Numbered from the stretch's first letter, positions 17,086 to 26,547 are shown. The stretch: 64,000 nucleotides of DNA from Cognatishimia activa (GCF_017798205.1 NZ_CP060010.1:2170001-2234000), one strand, 5' to 3'. The notes: generated by a model from the letters alone, not told the origin. Numbers and translations are program-made.

Positions 17086-18255
17086 CTACCGCTGAGGGTC
17101 AAAGGTTTGCCCGTCAAAGAAGCGGTTTTGCCCAAGACTCAGGCTGCCAGTTACCGCGCGCACCTCAGTCGACTCGGTGAGTCCGCCCTCGATTTTTGAA
17201 TTGCTCAACGGCATCGGCGCCCCCAATTGCCCCAAAGCACGGCGATAGAGGTCACTGCGAAAGATCTTGTGAACCTCGGAGGCCGCCACGTCGTCGACTG
17301 TCCCATGACGCGCCTTAAGGCGTTCGGCGATCCAATCGGCTTGTGATTGCCACGGAAAGGTAGCCCCCTCCGTGTGGAAACGCAGAAAATTGTCGTGATG
17401 CTTATTGGCCCCGGCACTGTTAAGCACCAAACGACCTGTCAAAGCCCGGTCAATCAGATCAGAGTTCACCCCCACATAGTCCTTTCGGGCCAAAACCTCT
17501 GCCAGAGCGACATGCTTGCTGGGCTGGTCCAACCATTGCCCCGCACGCCACAAGGCGCGGATCAACTTGAGCGCTGTGTCTTCGTTTTGCTCGGCCCAAT
17601 CTGCGCGTGTCGCCAAAACTTTTTCCGGCGCTGCCGTCCAAATCGCGGCCCCCGGCAGGATCAGCGTTCCGTTGGCTGTATCTACGGTGACAGACCCCCA
17701 AGGCTCTCCCACGCAAAAGATGTCGAGGTCTCCGTTCTTGATTGCTTGCGCCATCAAGGGCGGGGGTACGGCCTGGATCTGAAAGTCGTCTCCCGCCTTT
17801 AAACCCACAGCATTCAGCCAAATCGACACCAGTTCTGAATGCATGGACAGATAGAACGGCACGCCAATGCGCAAAGGTTTTGGCAGTGATGCAACCGCAA
17901 GCGCGGCCGCTTTGGCGTCTTTGAAATCAAACCCATAGCCGCGCACTTCCAGCAGGGCCGCCATATTGGGGCTGACGCCAATGACATTGCCATTCATGCT
18001 GAGAACCGACAGAACCTGCAATTTCGGCAGCCCGTTCATGAGTCCCAAATAAGAGGCCACGGGCACTGGCGACAACATATGCGCCGCCTGAATTTGCCCA
18101 AAGGCAAGTTGATCTCGAAGGGTGCTCCAACTGGGAGCACGTTCAAGCGACAGGTCGAGACCTTCTTCTTCTGCAAACCCGAGTTCTTTGGCGACGATCA
18201 AAGGGGCAGCGTCGACCAGGGGAATAAAACCGGCTGCGATCGGAGTAAGGCTCAT
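17086..18255 (-). CDS. nasS: Nitrate/nitrite sensor NasS
   Basis: 389 residues of the NrtA/CmpA family without a signal peptide (MSLTPIAAGFIPLVDAAPLI), so cytoplasmic. Family signatures include AHMLSPVPVA and FCVGEPWGSVTVD. In the NasS-NasT system NasS holds the antiterminator NasT in an inactive complex until nitrate or nitrite binds. Its ATG overlaps the nasT stop (ATGA, 18252-18255), fitting the 1:1 complex. The stop TAG lies at the head of the nrtA leader. The paralogous transport receptor NrtA next door has a signal peptide, which separates the two roles. Confidence 0.9.
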   Translation of the reverse strand: MSLTPIAAGFIPLVDAAPLIVAKELGFAEEEGLDLSLERAPSWSTLRDQLAFGQIQAAHMLSPVPVASYLGLMNGLPKLQVLSVLSMNGNVIGVSPNMAALLEVRGYGFDFKDAKAAALAVASLPKPLRIGVPFYLSMHSELVSIWLNAVGLKAGDDFQIQAVPPPLMAQAIKNGDLDIFCVGEPWGSVTVDTANGTLILPGAAIWTAAPEKVLATRADWAEQNEDTALKLIRALWRAGQWLDQPSKHVALAEVLARKDYVGVNSDLIDRALTGRLVLNSAGANKHHDNFLRFHTEGATFPWQSQADWIAERLKARHGTVDDVAASEVHKIFRSDLYRRALGQLGAPMPLSNSKIEGGLTESTEVRAVTGSLSLGQNRFFDGQTFDPQR

Positions 18256-18836
18256 GACAAAAGCTCCGAGGCCGTGACCAGCGCCTGGGCAACATCCGCC
18301 ACGCGCTTGCTCTGATCCATCGCGGTTTTACGCAGCAGGGCATAGGCCTCCTCTTCGCCAACGCCGCGAGCTTTCATTATTATGCCTTTGGCCCGATCCA
18401 CGATCTTGCGCTCCTCAAGCGCGCGTTTGGTGGTTTCCAATTCCGTGCGCATGCGCTGGAACATCTGAAACCGCGCAATGGCGGCGTCGAGGATGGGTTT
18501 GATCCGGTCATTTTGCAGCCCATCGACGATATAGGCCGAGACACCGGCCTCAATCGCTGCCTTGGTCAGTTGCGCATCGGAGCGATCTACGAACAGCGCA
18601 ACCGGGCGCTCTAAAGGATCGGAGGCCAAAGCCAGTTGTTCGATCGCGTCGCGCGATGGATCGGTGACGTCGACCAGGACAACATCCGGGGCAAAACGCG
18701 CGACAGAGCGCGCCAAGCCGCTGACCTCGGAAAGCACGTGGATCTTGTGTGATCCGGTCTCAGCTAAGGAATCGACAATCGCGCAGGCGCGATCCCGATC
18801 TTTCTCGACGACAACGATGGTGAGGTTCTCTGACAA
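18252..18836 (-). CDS. nasT: ANTAR-domain transcription antiterminator NasT
   Basis: 194 residues: a receiver-like domain (1-120) and a C-terminal ANTAR RNA-binding domain (about 125-190, ALEERKIVDRAKGIIMKARG then EEEAYALLRKTAM). The receiver region keeps an Asp in VVLVDVTDPS, but the usual acidic pocket is altered (VVVEKDRD), as in other NasT proteins controlled by NasS, not by phosphorylation. The start is TTG (18836); an in-frame TAA lies 6 bases upstream and no ATG is near, so TTG is needed. Expected target: the hexaloop hairpins in the nrtA leader. Confidence 0.9.
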   Translation of the reverse strand: MSENLTIVVVEKDRDRACAIVDSLAETGSHKIHVLSEVSGLARSVARFAPDVVLVDVTDPSRDAIEQLALASDPLERPVALFVDRSDAQLTKAAIEAGVSAYIVDGLQNDRIKPILDAAIARFQMFQRMRTELETTKRALEERKIVDRAKGIIMKARGVGEEEAYALLRKTAMDQSKRVADVAQALVTASELLS

Positions 18837-19035
18837 AATTTACTCGTATGGCTATGCAGACTAGGCTGGCTTGCGCCCTACATAGTAAAACTGGCGGCCG
18901 TCTTGAATTTCTGCGTTGCAGCAATGGGTGAAAAATAGATGTGTTTGATTAATTTTTGAGCAAAATTGGCCAACTGTGCCGTGCCCGTACACCACATAGG
19001 ACCCATTGGGGTATCTTTGGAATGGGACACCACCG

Positions 19036-19060
19036 CTTTCATCTTGCCCCAAATACTCCT
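19036..19060 (-). repeat. Rhodobacteraceae-type intergenic element, copy 2
   Basis: Minus strand: a segment ending GTATTTGGGGCAAGATGAAAG, 24 bases after the xerC stop and preceded by a GC-rich stretch. It shares a TATTT-x-GGGCAAGA...GAAAG core with the element at 20851-20873. From memory, similar stretches follow genes in many Rhodobacteraceae genomes; the function is unknown. Confidence 0.55.
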
Positions 19061-19084
19061 GCCGGAGGCATCCAGGGCCGCCAG

Positions 19085-19999
19085 TTACGCCTTCGGGTGC
19101 GTGCGGTTGTAAACCTCCATGAGGCGCGTGGTGTCCACAGCCGTATAGGCCTGAGTCGTCGACAGCGACGCATGCCCCAAGAGTTCCTGTATCGCCCGCA
19201 GGTCTCCGCCGGCTTCAAGAAGATGGGTGGCAAAGCTGTGGCGCATGGCATGTGGTGTCGCGCTTGCGGGCAGTCCCAATTGCATACGTACATTCTGCAT
19301 GACGCCCTGAATATGCCGCGCGTTCAGCCGTCCGCCACGTGCGCCGATAAACAAGGGCCGCTCGGGGTCCATCGGAAAGGGTGCTTGGCGCACGTAATCG
19401 GCAACCGCATCTCGCGCAGCTGGGATGACAGGCACCAACCGCTCTTTGTTGCCCTTGCCCACAATCCGCAGGACATCGGGCAGGGGGTGAGCGTCTGCAT
19501 TCAGCCCCAAAGCCTCAGATATCCGCAAACCGCAGCCATATAACAGAGTGACAACAGCGATATCGCGCGCGCCTTGCCAGCCTTCGCGTGTTTGAAACTC
19601 CACCGTTTCAATGACAGCCTTGGCCGCGTCCGGGGCCAAGGGGCGTGGGAGTTTCTTTTGAAACTTGGGCGCACGCGTGGACAGAACGGCGGTTGGGTCA
19701 AATCCCTCACGCTCCGCCAACCACCTGAAAAAGCCCTTTACCGCCGATAGCTTGCGCGCCAGCGTGCGCGGGCCGACGTCGCCAGTCCGCATCCGCGCCA
19801 TCCATGCGCGCATATCTGAAACCGTGAGTTTTGAAAGCGGAGCCAACCCTTGCTGCGCGCCCTTATGTTCGCTCATGAAGGCGAGGAACTCTGTGACATC
19901 GGCGAAATAGGCCTTAAGCGTGTTGTCTGAATTGCCTTTCAGAGCCTTCTCGGCCTCAAGCCAACTGTCCCGCGCGGCAGTCGCCGCCGGCGAAATCAC
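19085..19999 (-). CDS. xerC: Tyrosine recombinase XerC
   Basis: 304 residues. It resolves chromosome dimers at dif together with XerD. N-terminal SAM-like core-binding domain (TLKAYFADVTEFLAFM), then a catalytic domain with Arg in GCGLRISEALGL, HAMRHSFATHLL (HxxR), the second His in LGHASLSTTQAY and the nucleophile Tyr in the same segment. Pairing with DUF484 (stop/start overlap of 4 bases) and full length argue for the housekeeping recombinase, not a phage integrase. Confidence 0.92.
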   Translation of the reverse strand: MISPAATAARDSWLEAEKALKGNSDNTLKAYFADVTEFLAFMSEHKGAQQGLAPLSKLTVSDMRAWMARMRTGDVGPRTLARKLSAVKGFFRWLAEREGFDPTAVLSTRAPKFQKKLPRPLAPDAAKAVIETVEFQTREGWQGARDIAVVTLLYGCGLRISEALGLNADAHPLPDVLRIVGKGNKERLVPVIPAARDAVADYVRQAPFPMDPERPLFIGARGGRLNARHIQGVMQNVRMQLGLPASATPHAMRHSFATHLLEAGGDLRAIQELLGHASLSTTQAYTAVDTTRLMEVYNRTHPKA

Positions 20000-20703
20000 G
20001 ACAGCCAGCGCCGCATGGCGCGTTCAAAGACGCCTGCAAAGAAACTTAGCAAATCTGTGCCTTGCTGCGGCGTGAAATGGTGTGGATCTTCGGCTCCCAT
20101 GACGAGCATACCAGGCAGGCGGCCTTCGCCGAAATCCAGTTTCAGGCAGGCTTCAGAGCGAATGAAGTCAGCACGTTCCCCAAAGACGGGTTTTGAGCCG
20201 CTCTCCATCTGGCGCAGCGTAACCTGCCGCGCCGGGACATTGCGGCCTCCGGTCAGGTAGCGTTCGACAAAGCCGGGCTCTGCGACGCTGAGCACCTCAC
20301 CGAGGCGCTTGATCTGAACCTCTTTTTCGTCTTGGGCTGTTTCCAGCACCAGACGGACCGCATCAACGCGCAGGATATTGGCGACTTCGCCGTCAAGATC
20401 CTTAAGGAACATCTCAAATTCCAGAGGATCCAGCATGCGCAAGATTGCGCGATGCACCTGATTGGTGCCCGCCAGATTTTCATAGGCTGCTGCGATTACA
20501 CTGCGATGGGTGTCCTCTAGCCGGTCCAGCCGCGCTTCAAGACGCTCCATCGCGATGCCGCGCAGATCGACAATATTGCCGCCCATGGAGCGTTCGTTGG
20601 CCGCAATAAGCGCCTTCATAACATCTTGATCTTCAAGGATAATCTCTGGTTTCGAGAGAATCTTGTCGCGCAGAGTATCTTCGATTTTTGCCGTGCTGCT
20701 CAT
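19996..20703 (-). CDS. DUF484 family protein
   Basis: 235 residues, GAF-like fold by family. DUF484 genes stand directly before xerC in many alpha- and gammaproteobacteria; the cellular role is not established. Signs: KIEDTLRDKILSKPEIILED, DLRGIAMERLEARLDRLE (a short coiled region), and the C-terminal LPGMLVMGAEDPHHFTPQQG, matching the family pattern. The ATG at 20703 is preferred; 16 more codons are open upstream but lack a ribosome site. Overlaps xerC by 4 bases. Confidence 0.85.
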   Translation of the reverse strand: MSSTAKIEDTLRDKILSKPEIILEDQDVMKALIAANERSMGGNIVDLRGIAMERLEARLDRLEDTHRSVIAAAYENLAGTNQVHRAILRMLDPLEFEMFLKDLDGEVANILRVDAVRLVLETAQDEKEVQIKRLGEVLSVAEPGFVERYLTGGRNVPARQVTLRQMESGSKPVFGERADFIRSEACLKLDFGEGRLPGMLVMGAEDPHHFTPQQGTDLLSFFAGVFERAMRRWLS

Positions 20704-20742
20704 GAGATGCCTGTTCGTCTTTTGCTGTACTCTAGCAGAAGC

Positions 20743-20785
20743 CACCCGCAATATCTTGTGTTTTTTCTACCTGCGGGTGTTTTTT
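20743..20785 (+). other. Hairpin with U-run, plus strand
   Basis: CACCCGCA...TGCGGGTG (8 bp, 21-base loop) followed on the plus strand by TTTTTT. It has terminator form, but no plus-strand gene ends here; the flanking genes are on the minus strand. It may stop antisense transcripts from the DUF484 promoter region. Confidence 0.4.
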
Positions 20786-20796
20786 GAGGTGGGGTG

Positions 20797-20873
20797 GAGG
20801 GGCGTTGCCCCTCTGAGGCGATCTGCTGTGCAGATCCCCCCATTCACCCCAAGATATTTAGGGCAAGAGAAAG
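20797..20873 (+). repeat. Rhodobacteraceae-type intergenic element with two hairpins, copy 1
   Basis: Two tight hairpins, GAGGGGC-GTT-GCCCCTC (20797-20813) and GATCTGC-TGT-GCAGATC (20820-20836), then AAGATATTTAGGGCAAGAG (from 20851) ending at the talC stop. The last part matches the element at 19036-19060, in opposite orientation. Confidence 0.55.
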
Positions 20874-20874
20874 A

Positions 20875-21528
20875 TCAGAGGATCTTGATATCTGCCGCCG
20901 CGATGTCCGCGAGGAAGGCAGCCAGGCCTTTGTCGGTCAGCGGGTGGTTGACCATGCCTTTGATGACCGCAGGAGGTGCGGTGATCACGTCTGCACCAAT
21001 ACGTGCGCATTCTGCGATGTGGTTGGCGGTGCGGATCGAGGCCGCGAGGATCTGGGTTTCGTAGCCGTAGTTGTCATAGGCAGTGCGGATGTCTTCAATC
21101 AGGTCCATGCCGTCGAGGTTGATGTCATCCAGACGCCCGATGAACGGAGAAATGAACGTTGCGCCAGCTTTGGCGGCGAGGATCGCTTGGTTCACAGAGA
21201 AACAGAGCGTGACGTTGACCATTTTGCCTTCGTCGGTGAGGGTCTTACAGGCCTGCAGACCGTCCCAAGTCAGCGGGACTTTGACTGCGATATTGTCGGC
21301 GATCTCGGCCAGTTTGCGGCCTTCGGCGATCATGGTGTCTGCGTCGGTCGCGGTGACCTCGGCGGAAACGGGGCCAGAGACCAGCTCACAGATTTCTTTG
21401 GTGACTTCGATGATGTCACGGCCGGATTTTTTGATCAGCGATGGATTGGTGGTGACACCATCGACCATGCCAAAGTCATTGAGTTCTGCGATTGCATCTA
21501 TTTCTGCAGTGTCTACAAAGAATTTCAT
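20875..21528 (-). CDS. tal: Small transaldolase (TalC / fructose-6-phosphate aldolase type)
   Basis: 217 residues, the short class of transaldolases. It transfers dihydroxyacetone units in the pentose phosphate pathway or acts as a fructose-6-phosphate aldolase; the sequence alone does not decide. It starts [18 protein letters not shown], the family opening, has GVTTNPSLI, the Schiff-base Lys in [12 protein letters not shown], and [10 protein letters not shown]. Divergent from priA with a 100-base gap. Confidence 0.92.
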   Translation of the reverse strand: MKFFVDTAEIDAIAELNDFGMVDGVTTNPSLIKKSGRDIIEVTKEICELVSGPVSAEVTATDADTMIAEGRKLAEIADNIAVKVPLTWDGLQACKTLTDEGKMVNVTLCFSVNQAILAAKAGATFISPFIGRLDDINLDGMDLIEDIRTAYDNYGYETQILAASIRTANHIAECARIGADVITAPPAVIKGMVNHPLTDKGLAAFLADIAAADIKIL

Positions 21529-21628
21529 AACGCGCGTCCTGATTGGGTTGGCTTTTAAGGGTTGGTCTAGGGTCGCGCCTCGTTTACCTCATCGAGGTGT
21601 TAGCGCAAACCCTTTTTGCGAGGCGGAT

Positions 21629-23824
21629 TTGAAAGACCCGGACTTCTTTGACGCAGGTGATCTGGTTGCTGTCCTGACCACCCAGCCCTTGGACCGGACC
21701 TTGGATTACAAGGCTCCTGAAGGAGGGTGCTGGTTGGGCGCGTTTGTAGAGGTTCCTTTGGGGCCGCGCAAGGTGCTGGGCGTGGTCTGGGGGCGCGGGC
21801 GCGGCGATTGGGATATCGCCAAGGTGCGTAGCGTTAATCGGGTGCTGGATGTGGCGCCGATGCGGTCTGAAATGCGCTCGTTTCTGGAGAAGGCGGCGAG
21901 TTATACGTTGACGCCTATGCCTGCGATGCTGCGGCTCGCGACGCGGGCGCCGGGGCTGTCTGATCCGCTGTCTATGCGTAAGGTTTATCGGCTGGGAGAG
22001 GGCGTGCCGGATCGAGTCACAGACGCGCGCACGCGGGTGATTGAGGCTTTGCGGGAATATGGCGGGCTTGGGTTCACGCTAAAGGAAGTGTCCGAGTTGG
22101 CGGGGGTGACGTCTTCGGTTGTGAAAGGTCTCGTGAAGCAAGGGGTTGTCCTGGAAGAGGACACACCGCGCGATCAGCCTTATCGGCGGATGGATGCGGA
22201 TTTTGGTCCCAAAGAGCTGACCGAAGATCAGGCGGCGGCGGCCGAAAAGGTCTCGACGGGTATCAAGGATGAGGTCTATGGCACGTCTTTGCTGCGTGGC
22301 GTCACCGGATCTGGAAAGACCGAGGTGTATCTAGAGGCGGTGGCCGCCTGCATTGAAGCGGGGCGTCAGGCTTTGGTGCTGTTGCCCGAGATCGCTTTGA
22401 CGGCTGAATTCCTCACGCGGGTTGAAGCACGCTTTGGCGCAAAGCCTGCGGAATGGCATTCGGGCGTCACCATGACCGAACGTCGCCGGATCTGGCGGAT
22501 GGTCGGGCAGGGTGGGGCTCAGGTGGTGATCGGGGCGCGGTCGGCCTTGTTCCTGCCGTTTCAGAACCTGGGTCTGATCGTGGTCGATGAGGAACATGAC
22601 ACCTCTTACAAGCAGGACGACGGGGTGCTTTATAACGCCCGCGATATGGCTGTTCTGCGTGCGAGCCTTTGTGGCGCGCGGGTTGTGCTGGCTTCGGCCA
22701 CGCCGAGCCTTGAGAGCTGGGCCAATGCGGATGCCGGAAAATATGAGCGTATCGAGCTGACCTCGCGCTTTGGGCCTGCCGTTCTGCCGGATATGCGCGC
22801 GATTGATATGCGGGTTGAAGACCTGCCGAGTGCGCAATGGATTTCTCCGACCTTGCAGTCCGCTGTGCGCAGCCGATTGGAAAAAGGCGAGCAATCTCTG
22901 CTGTTTATCAACCGCCGTGGCTATGCGCCGGTGACGATCTGCCGGGCCTGTGGGCATCAGGTGGGCTGCGATCATTGCGATGCGCGGATGGTGGAGCATC
23001 GGTTCCTGAAACGGCTGCTCTGTCATCAATGTGGCGAGAGCAAACCGATGCCAGAGGCCTGCCCGAGCTGTGGCGTCGAGGGCAAACTCGCGCCTGTGGG
23101 GCCGGGTGTGGAACGGCTTGCCGAAGAGGCGCAGGCGCATTTTCCGGAGGCTCGGTTGGCGGTTTTGTCGTCAGATCTCTTTGGTTCGGCGCGTGCGTTG
23201 AAAGAGGGGATCACCCAGATTGCCGAGGGTGGCGCGGATATCATCATCGGCACGCAATTGGTGGCCAAGGGACATAACTTTCCTTTGTTGACCTTGGTGG
23301 GGGTGATTGATGCGGACCTTGGCCTGCAGGGCTCTGACATGCGCGCGGCAGAACGCACGTTTCAATTGATGCGCCAGGTGGCGGGTCGGGCGGGGCGTTC
23401 GGAACGCAAAGGCACGGCATTGATGCAGACGTTTCAGCCGGATCATCCGGTTATTCGTGCGATTTTATCTGGCGACGAGGAAGGCTTTTGGCAGGCCGAG
23501 GCGGATCAACGCCGGCATGCAGGCGTGCCCCCTTATGGGCGCATGGCTGGGATCATTCTGTCCTCTCCTGATGTGCAGCAAGTCTTTGATATCGGGAACC
23601 AATTGGCGCGCAATGACGGACCATTGCGTGAGATTGGCGCGCAGGTGTTTGGACCAGCGCCCGCGCCGATTGCACGGGTTCGCGGGCGTCATCGCGTGCG
23701 CCTTTTGGTGAAGGCCGAGAAGTCTGCACCGATCCAACAGGCTTTGGCAAAGTGGGTAAGTCAGGTGAAACCAAAAGGCGATCTACGCCTGTCCGTCGAT
23801 ATCGATCCTCAGAGTTTCTACTGA
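21629..23824 (+). CDS. priA: Primosomal replication protein N' (helicase PriA)
   Basis: 731 residues, close to E. coli PriA (732). It restarts stalled replication forks. N-terminal DNA-binding region (VAVLTTQPLDRTLDYKAPEG, VPLGPRKVLGVVWG), Walker A GVTGSGKTEVYLE, Walker B VVDEEHDTSYKQ, and the zinc-binding cysteines CRACGHQVGCDHCD and CHQCGES...CPSCG. The open frame extends far upstream, antisense to tal; the N terminus of the family and an AGGCGG site place the start at TTG 21629. No in-frame ATG fits. Confidence 0.93.
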   Translation: MKDPDFFDAGDLVAVLTTQPLDRTLDYKAPEGGCWLGAFVEVPLGPRKVLGVVWGRGRGDWDIAKVRSVNRVLDVAPMRSEMRSFLEKAASYTLTPMPAMLRLATRAPGLSDPLSMRKVYRLGEGVPDRVTDARTRVIEALREYGGLGFTLKEVSELAGVTSSVVKGLVKQGVVLEEDTPRDQPYRRMDADFGPKELTEDQAAAAEKVSTGIKDEVYGTSLLRGVTGSGKTEVYLEAVAACIEAGRQALVLLPEIALTAEFLTRVEARFGAKPAEWHSGVTMTERRRIWRMVGQGGAQVVIGARSALFLPFQNLGLIVVDEEHDTSYKQDDGVLYNARDMAVLRASLCGARVVLASATPSLESWANADAGKYERIELTSRFGPAVLPDMRAIDMRVEDLPSAQWISPTLQSAVRSRLEKGEQSLLFINRRGYAPVTICRACGHQVGCDHCDARMVEHRFLKRLLCHQCGESKPMPEACPSCGVEGKLAPVGPGVERLAEEAQAHFPEARLAVLSSDLFGSARALKEGITQIAEGGADIIIGTQLVAKGHNFPLLTLVGVIDADLGLQGSDMRAAERTFQLMRQVAGRAGRSERKGTALMQTFQPDHPVIRAILSGDEEGFWQAEADQRRHAGVPPYGRMAGIILSSPDVQQVFDIGNQLARNDGPLREIGAQVFGPAPAPIARVRGRHRVRLLVKAEKSAPIQQALAKWVSQVKPKGDLRLSVDIDPQSFY

Positions 23825-23827
23825 CCA

Positions 23828-23848
23828 GAACTGACAACTGTTCAGTTC
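23828..23848 (+). other. Hairpin just after priA
   Basis: GAACTGA-CAACTGT-TCAGTTC, a 7-bp perfect stem 4 bases after the priA stop. No U-run follows, so termination is uncertain. Confidence 0.4.
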
Positions 23849-23910
23849 CGCACACCTTAGGCGCGCGGATTTCGCTCGCCATAGGGTGAAAACAGGCGTA
23901 AGCGCGAAGT

Positions 23911-25143
23911 ATGTTTGAAAAAGTCTCTTTAAGCGCGGCCTCTGACCGCCCCGTCTGGCAACGTCCCTTCGGCCTTTTGGTTCTGATGGCGATTGCCATG
24001 CCATTGGCGTTTTCCACATGGTCGGCGCTGCTGAATAACTTCGTGATCGAAGTCGCCAATTTCGATGGCTCGGACATTGGTCTTTTGCACACGGTCCGCG
24101 AGATCCCAGGCTTTTTGTCCTTCCTCGTGATCTTTGTGATCATCTTTATTCGCGAGCAGGTGTTGGGGCTTTTGTCTCTCGTGCTGCTTGGTGCTGCAAG
24201 TGCCGTTACGGCTTGGTTCCCGACGCTTGGCGGCATTTTGATGATCACACTGCTGAGCTCGATCGGTTTTCATTATTACGAGACAGTCAACCAATCCGTT
24301 CAACTTCAATGGCTTAAGAAAGATCGTGCCCCGCAGGCGCTGGGTTGGTTGGCGGCTGTGGGCTCTGCCAGTACGCTGGTGATTTACGTGCTCATCGTCA
24401 TGACTTGGGAAGGGCTTGGTCTGAGCTATAACTTTGTGTTTCTCGTCTCAGGGCTGCTGACGGTGGGGCTCGCGATCTTCGCGCTCTTTGCCTATCCGCA
24501 GTATGAATCCGAGACCCCTCAGATCAAAAAGATGATCCTGCGCAAGCGCTACTGGCTCTATTATGCGCTGACCTTTATGGCCGGCGCACGGCGTCAGATC
24601 TTTGTGGTCTTTGCTGGCTTTATGATGGTCGAACGCTTTGGCTTTGACGTGCATCACCTGACCGGTCTTTTTCTGATCAATCTGATCGCCAACATGATCT
24701 TTGCGCCCTTTATCGGCCAAATCGTTGCGCGGTTCGGAGAGCAACGGACGCTGTTGGTGGAATACATCGGCCTGGTTTTGGTCTTCCTGGCCTATGGCGG
24801 GATCTATTTCTTTGGCTGGGGTGTGGTTCTTGCGATGGTGCTTTATGTGGTGGATCACCTGTTGTTCTCGATGGCCTTGGCGATGAAGACCTATTTCCAA
24901 AAGATCGCAGACCCGGCTGATATCGCACCGACAGCCGCTGTAGCCTTTACGATCAACCACATCGCAGCGGTGTTCCTGCCGGTTCTTTTGGGGCTCTTGT
25001 GGCTCTATTCCCCAGCGATTGTGTTCATCATGGCGGCCGGGGGCGCTGCGATCTCTTTCTGCCTGGCGCTGCTTATTCCGCGCCATCCGGTCAAAGGTTA
25101 TGAAACCCGCTTGCAACGCCCGTTGGCAGCTCCGGCAGAATAG
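23911..25143 (+). CDS. Major facilitator superfamily transporter
   Basis: 410 residues with about 12 hydrophobic segments (for example FGLLVLMAIAMPLAFSTWSA, FLSFLVIFVIIFI, IGLVLVFLAYGGIYFFGWGV). The substrate is not readable. It is 2 bases from the MATE gene that follows, so the two are probably co-transcribed. The start ATG 23911 gives MFEKVSLSAASDRP before the first membrane segment. Confidence 0.82.
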   Translation: MFEKVSLSAASDRPVWQRPFGLLVLMAIAMPLAFSTWSALLNNFVIEVANFDGSDIGLLHTVREIPGFLSFLVIFVIIFIREQVLGLLSLVLLGAASAVTAWFPTLGGILMITLLSSIGFHYYETVNQSVQLQWLKKDRAPQALGWLAAVGSASTLVIYVLIVMTWEGLGLSYNFVFLVSGLLTVGLAIFALFAYPQYESETPQIKKMILRKRYWLYYALTFMAGARRQIFVVFAGFMMVERFGFDVHHLTGLFLINLIANMIFAPFIGQIVARFGEQRTLLVEYIGLVLVFLAYGGIYFFGWGVVLAMVLYVVDHLLFSMALAMKTYFQKIADPADIAPTAAVAFTINHIAAVFLPVLLGLLWLYSPAIVFIMAAGGAAISFCLALLIPRHPVKGYETRLQRPLAAPAE

Positions 25144-25145
25144 CA

Positions 25146-26495
25146 ATGGCAGAGCGCGGCAGATTCCTGGACGGATCCACAATGGGGCATGTGACACGCA
25201 TGACCCTGTTGGGCGGCTTGGGGATTACCTTTGTGTTCCTCGTCGATCTCGTGAACCTCTTCTGGATCGCCTATTTCGGTAACGAGCAACTGGTGGCCGC
25301 CATCGGCTTTGCCTTTGCGGTGCAGTTCTTTTCCGTGTCCACCGGTGTGGGCATGATGATTGCCACAACGGCGATTGTTTCGCGCCAGATCGGGCGCGGC
25401 GATATGGATCGAGCGCGCGAAGAGGCGACCTCGGCGATGATCCTGACCGTCGGATTTCAGGCCTGCGTGGCACTCTTGATCGTGTTGTTCCGCTATCCAT
25501 TGCTAGAACTCGTGGGCGCGCAAGGCGAGACACTTGAGATGGCCGCCCGTTATCTTTTGATCACGATCCCATCTTTGGCGATTATGGCAATCGGCCTATC
25601 GGGCTCGGCGATTTTGCGCGCTGAAGGCGATGGGCGGCGCGCGATGTATGTGACGGTCAGTGGCGGTGTGTTGTTGCTCTTTATCGACCCTCCGCTGATC
25701 TACTTGCTTGGGCTGGACGGGGCGGCAATCGGCATTGTTCTGTTTCGCATCACGCTGGCCATTCAGGCCATGCGGTTTTTGATCGGGAAACACGACCTGC
25801 TTGCGCCGCCAGCGTTTGCCGCGCTGAAACGCTGTGTATTGCCGTTTTTCGCCGTCGCAGGACCTGCCCTGCTGACACAAATGGCGACGCCCTTTGGCTA
25901 CTATATCCTGACCTCGGTCATCGCCCCATTCGGAGACAGCGCCGTCGCAGGTTGGGCTGTTGTGAACCGCGTGAGCGTGGTGGCCTTCGGATCGATCTTT
26001 TCGCTGTCCGGCGCGGTCGGAGGGATCTTTGGCCAGAACTACGGCGCTGAACTTTGGGCGCGGGTGCGTACGACATATCGCGACGCTCTGCTGTTCTGCT
26101 TGGGCTATACCATTTTCGCCTGGGCCGTTTTGTCCTTGAGTGCCAGCAGCATTATCGCGGCCTTCAACCTGTCCGCTGAAGGGGCAGAGGTCTATCGCGC
26201 TTTCGGCTATGTCGGCTCGGCCAGCTTCATTTTGTTGGGTGGTTTGTTTGTATCTGTGTCGGCCTTCAACTCGCTAGGCAAACCCATCCGTGCGACGCTG
26301 ATGACCTGGCTCCGGGACGGCGTTTTGATGCTGCCCGTGGCCTGGTGGATGGCGAGCCTGACCGGCGCAACCGGCGCGGTTTATGCGCAGGCTATGGTCG
26401 GGTCGGCCGTCGGTATTCTGTCAGCCTTCTGGGGATGGCGTTTTGTTGCGTCTCTTGGGCAGTCAGACCCAGCGGCTTCCCAAGAGCCCGCTTGA
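25146..26495 (+). CDS. MATE family efflux transporter
   Basis: 449 residues, 12 hydrophobic segments in two related halves. Family signs: RMTLLGGLGITFVFLVDLVN near the start, GVGMMIATTAIVSRQIGRG in the first half and GAVGGIFGQNYGAELW in the second, the MATE loop with Gly-Gln-Asn. Typically a Na+- or H+-driven exporter of cationic or hydrophobic compounds; the substrate is unknown here. Confidence 0.88.
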   Translation: MAERGRFLDGSTMGHVTRMTLLGGLGITFVFLVDLVNLFWIAYFGNEQLVAAIGFAFAVQFFSVSTGVGMMIATTAIVSRQIGRGDMDRAREEATSAMILTVGFQACVALLIVLFRYPLLELVGAQGETLEMAARYLLITIPSLAIMAIGLSGSAILRAEGDGRRAMYVTVSGGVLLLFIDPPLIYLLGLDGAAIGIVLFRITLAIQAMRFLIGKHDLLAPPAFAALKRCVLPFFAVAGPALLTQMATPFGYYILTSVIAPFGDSAVAGWAVVNRVSVVAFGSIFSLSGAVGGIFGQNYGAELWARVRTTYRDALLFCLGYTIFAWAVLSLSASSIIAAFNLSAEGAEVYRAFGYVGSASFILLGGLFVSVSAFNSLGKPIRATLMTWLRDGVLMLPVAWWMASLTGATGAVYAQAMVGSAVGILSAFWGWRFVASLGQSDPAASQEPA

Positions 26496-26518
26496 TCCCG
26501 GATCATATTTCCGCCAAA

Positions 26519-26530
26519 GGGATGCATCCC
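26519..26530. other. 12-base palindrome upstream of prmA
   Basis: GGGATGCATCCC, 18 bases before the prmA ATG. Perfect dyad without a loop; possibly an operator or part of a leader fold. No supporting context. Confidence 0.25.
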
Positions 26531-26547
26531 TACGCAAGAGGCCCCAA

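Noticed and set aside
18950-18985. Possible sigma54 promoter upstream of nasT
   Set aside because: The minus strand has TTGGCC and TTGCT, but only 8 bases lie between the GG and GC dinucleotides where 10 are required.
18861-19052. A 63-codon minus-strand open frame between xerC and nasT
   Set aside because: No ribosome site or family, and it overlaps the repeat element; more likely part of the nasT promoter region.
19085-19999. Phage or island integrase
   Set aside because: The tyrosine recombinase is full length, paired with DUF484 and without tRNA, att repeats or phage genes nearby; it is XerC.
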